A stretch of 6,430 nucleotides of DNA from an uncultured Desulfovibrio sp. (GTDB taxonomy: Bacteria > Desulfobacterota > Desulfovibrionia > Desulfovibrionales > Desulfovibrionaceae). The stretch's first letter is position 1. Each line of letters begins with the position of its first letter. The stretch is taken from NCBI GenBank assembly GCA_947176055.1, contig CAMWPE010000143.1, positions 1-6,430 of the forward strand, in the 5' to 3' direction. Both the position numbers and the translations under genes were made by a program. This document shows, one piece after another, positions 5,102-6,430 of the stretch. A model generated the notes under the pieces. The model did no database searches, was not told the origin of the DNA, and saw only the letters and a program-made list of their open reading frames with translations.

Positions 5102-6430
5102 ATGTCAGATTATCGCGACGATTACGACGATTACGAGCTGTCTGAGTCCGCCACCATTCATGAAAAACTGTATTTCGCCATCGAAAAGCGGCGCTGGGGG
5201 GAATTGCGTAGGTTGATCCGCGAGGGAGCGAAAGAGGATTTAGGTCATTACGATTATAAGGACTATCCCCTGATGTTCGATATCATCGCCGCCGGAGCGT
5301 CGGACACAGCCTGCTACTGGCTGGATCGTGGTTACCCGGTCAACGCGAGAGGCGGTCGCGCCGGAATAACCTTGGCCCACGCGGCCGCCGCCCATGATCA
5401 GCCGGATGTGTTGCTAAAGCTCATTGAGAAGGGAAGCGAAATAAACGCGGAGGACAACGAAGGCCACACGCCTCTCTGGGAAGCGTCTATGTACGGAAAT
5501 ATAAGATGCGCCCGGATCCTCCTGGATGCCGGAGTCAACCCTGACGGCTTTGAGGAAGCTTCCGAAGGCGACGAATACCCGGCGCATAACACGCCCCTCT
5601 CGGTCGCTAAATACGAAAATATCGTCAGGCTATTGCTGGGAAGGGGAGCGAGCCTGGGCATAAATTGTTATTCCTCCTATATTGATAATCCGGGCCTGGG
5701 CGACGACGATTACGTTTCTCCCCTGTCCCTGGCGGCGCATGAGGGGCGCGGCGGAACGGTCGAAGCCCTTTTGGAAGCGGGCGCGGATCCGGAATTTTGC
5801 GACGGTCAGCCTCTGCGACTGCTCGCCGGCTCGGACAAATACTCAAAATGGATCATGAGGGAACTGCTCAAGGCCGGAGCGAAGGTCGCCGGGCAATCCG
5901 GTCTGGAATCGCTTAAAGCGGCCTCCGCGGCCGGCAATCTTGAGGCCCTGCGCGATCTGCTGGAAGCGGGAGCGGCTCCCGCGCCGGAGGCGCTGACAAT
6001 CGCCGCGAAAAAGGGAAAATTCGCCTGCGCGGCGTATCTTCTGAAAAAGAATATCGGCGATCCTTTAGCCGCGATCCGCGCGGCGGCCAAAGCGGGAAAT
6101 GAAGATATTTTATTTTATATCCTTGGCAGGACGCCGGAAAAAGGATGCCTTGGCGCGGCTCTTCACGGCGCTATCGAGGGCGCGCGATTTCCGCTGATTC
6201 GCGAGCTGATGGCCCTTGGCGCCAAGCCCGATTGCCGGGACGAGCGGGGCCTGACGCCGCTGGCGAAACTATACGAGCTGGACAGGCGCAGGGCGATTTT
6301 CTCATGTTTGCGACATTCTCCGGAAGAATACGCCGGGAAGTGGAGCAATGGCTTTGGGAGACGCGACTTGCCCGACGATGACGAGCCGGAGCTGTGGCTG
6401 TCTATTATACAAATCTCCGAGCCCACGAGA
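5102..6430 (+). CDS. Ankyrin-repeat protein, incomplete at the right edge
   Basis: The frame runs 443 codons without a stop and leaves the window. The start is set by AGGAG at 5090-5094 and the extended -10 promoter. After an acidic, Tyr-rich N-terminus (MSDYRDDYDDYE) there are about twelve helix-turn-helix repeats of roughly 26-33 residues, with the usual TPL...A...G......LL.AGA pattern. The clearest are about residues 120-150 (GHTPLWEASMYGNIRCARIL, then LDAGVNP), 205-235, 267-293 and 380 onward (RGLTPLAKL). Those at 20-50, 56-83, 162-188, 295-320 and 323-345 are degenerate, lacking TPL or the AGA turn. No signal peptide, membrane segment or catalytic domain is visible in the part present; an effector domain could lie beyond the edge. 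Ankyrin stacks bind other proteins. The adjacency to the ligase pair may mean a shared role, but the separate promoter and the 325-base gap weaken that. Confidence 0.85.
   Translation, partial: MSDYRDDYDDYELSESATIHEKLYFAIEKRRWGELRRLIREGAKEDLGHYDYKDYPLMFDIIAAGASDTACYWLDRGYPVNARGGRAGITLAHAAAAHDQPDVLLKLIEKGSEINAEDNEGHTPLWEASMYGNIRCARILLDAGVNPDGFEEASEGDEYPAHNTPLSVAKYENIVRLLLGRGASLGINCYSSYIDNPGLGDDDYVSPLSLAAHEGRGGTVEALLEAGADPEFCDGQPLRLLAGSDKYSKWIMRELLKAGAKVAGQSGLESLKAASAAGNLEALRDLLEAGAAPAPEALTIAAKKGKFACAAYLLKKNIGDPLAAIRAAAKAGNEDILFYILGRTPEKGCLGAALHGAIEGARFPLIRELMALGAKPDCRDERGLTPLAKLYELDRRRAIFSCLRHSPEEYAGKWSNGFGRRDLPDDDEPELWLSIIQISEPTR

Overview
The window is moderately GC-rich bacterial DNA with all recognisable genes on the + strand. 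Good Shine-Dalgarno sites precede two of the genes (GGAGG and AGGAG), and one of these also has a sigma70-type extended -10 promoter. The taxon cannot be fixed: nothing here is a phylogenetic marker. A host- or community-associated bacterium is only a guess from the ankyrin protein. No rRNA, tRNA, CRISPR array, transposase or integrase was seen.

Layout. (1) Bases 3-344: the 3' end of a gene that enters from the left edge. It has an H-N-R-Y...T-x-x-G-G motif that weakly recalls the second half of phospholipase D-like/MIT_C-like domains. (2) Bases 408-2603 and 2668-4776: two large tandem paralogues (731 and 702 residues) that align over nearly their whole length. Both look like divergent asparagine-synthetase-superfamily proteins: a GATase-II-like N-terminal half without an N-terminal catalytic Cys, then a synthetase domain with a PP-loop, then a strongly shared C-terminal region of about 150 residues that ordinary asparagine synthetases lack. 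The first copy keeps the PP-loop Asp (TAGKDTR) and a downstream Glu (GAYEIYR). The second has Gly and Asn at those positions (SGGKGTR, GAYNIFG). This suggests an active ligase paired with a pseudoenzyme partner, both made from one operon. (3) Bases 4777-5101: a 325-base intergenic region full of inverted repeats. It holds a likely terminator for the ligase pair, several hairpins, and a perfect 9-bp inverted repeat whose right arm sits where the -35 box of the next promoter would be. (4) Bases 5102-6430: an ankyrin-repeat protein with its own promoter and ribosome binding site, still open at the right edge after 443 codons.

How they may work together is inference. The end-to-end run of a PLD-like fragment, a two-subunit amide-ligase-like pair and a separately promoted ankyrin protein does not match any cassette I can name. 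The ligase pair, with its reciprocal active-site pattern and novel C-terminal domain, is the strongest candidate here for an undescribed enzyme system. No precursor peptide, protease or transporter is visible that would place it in a known peptide-modification pathway.
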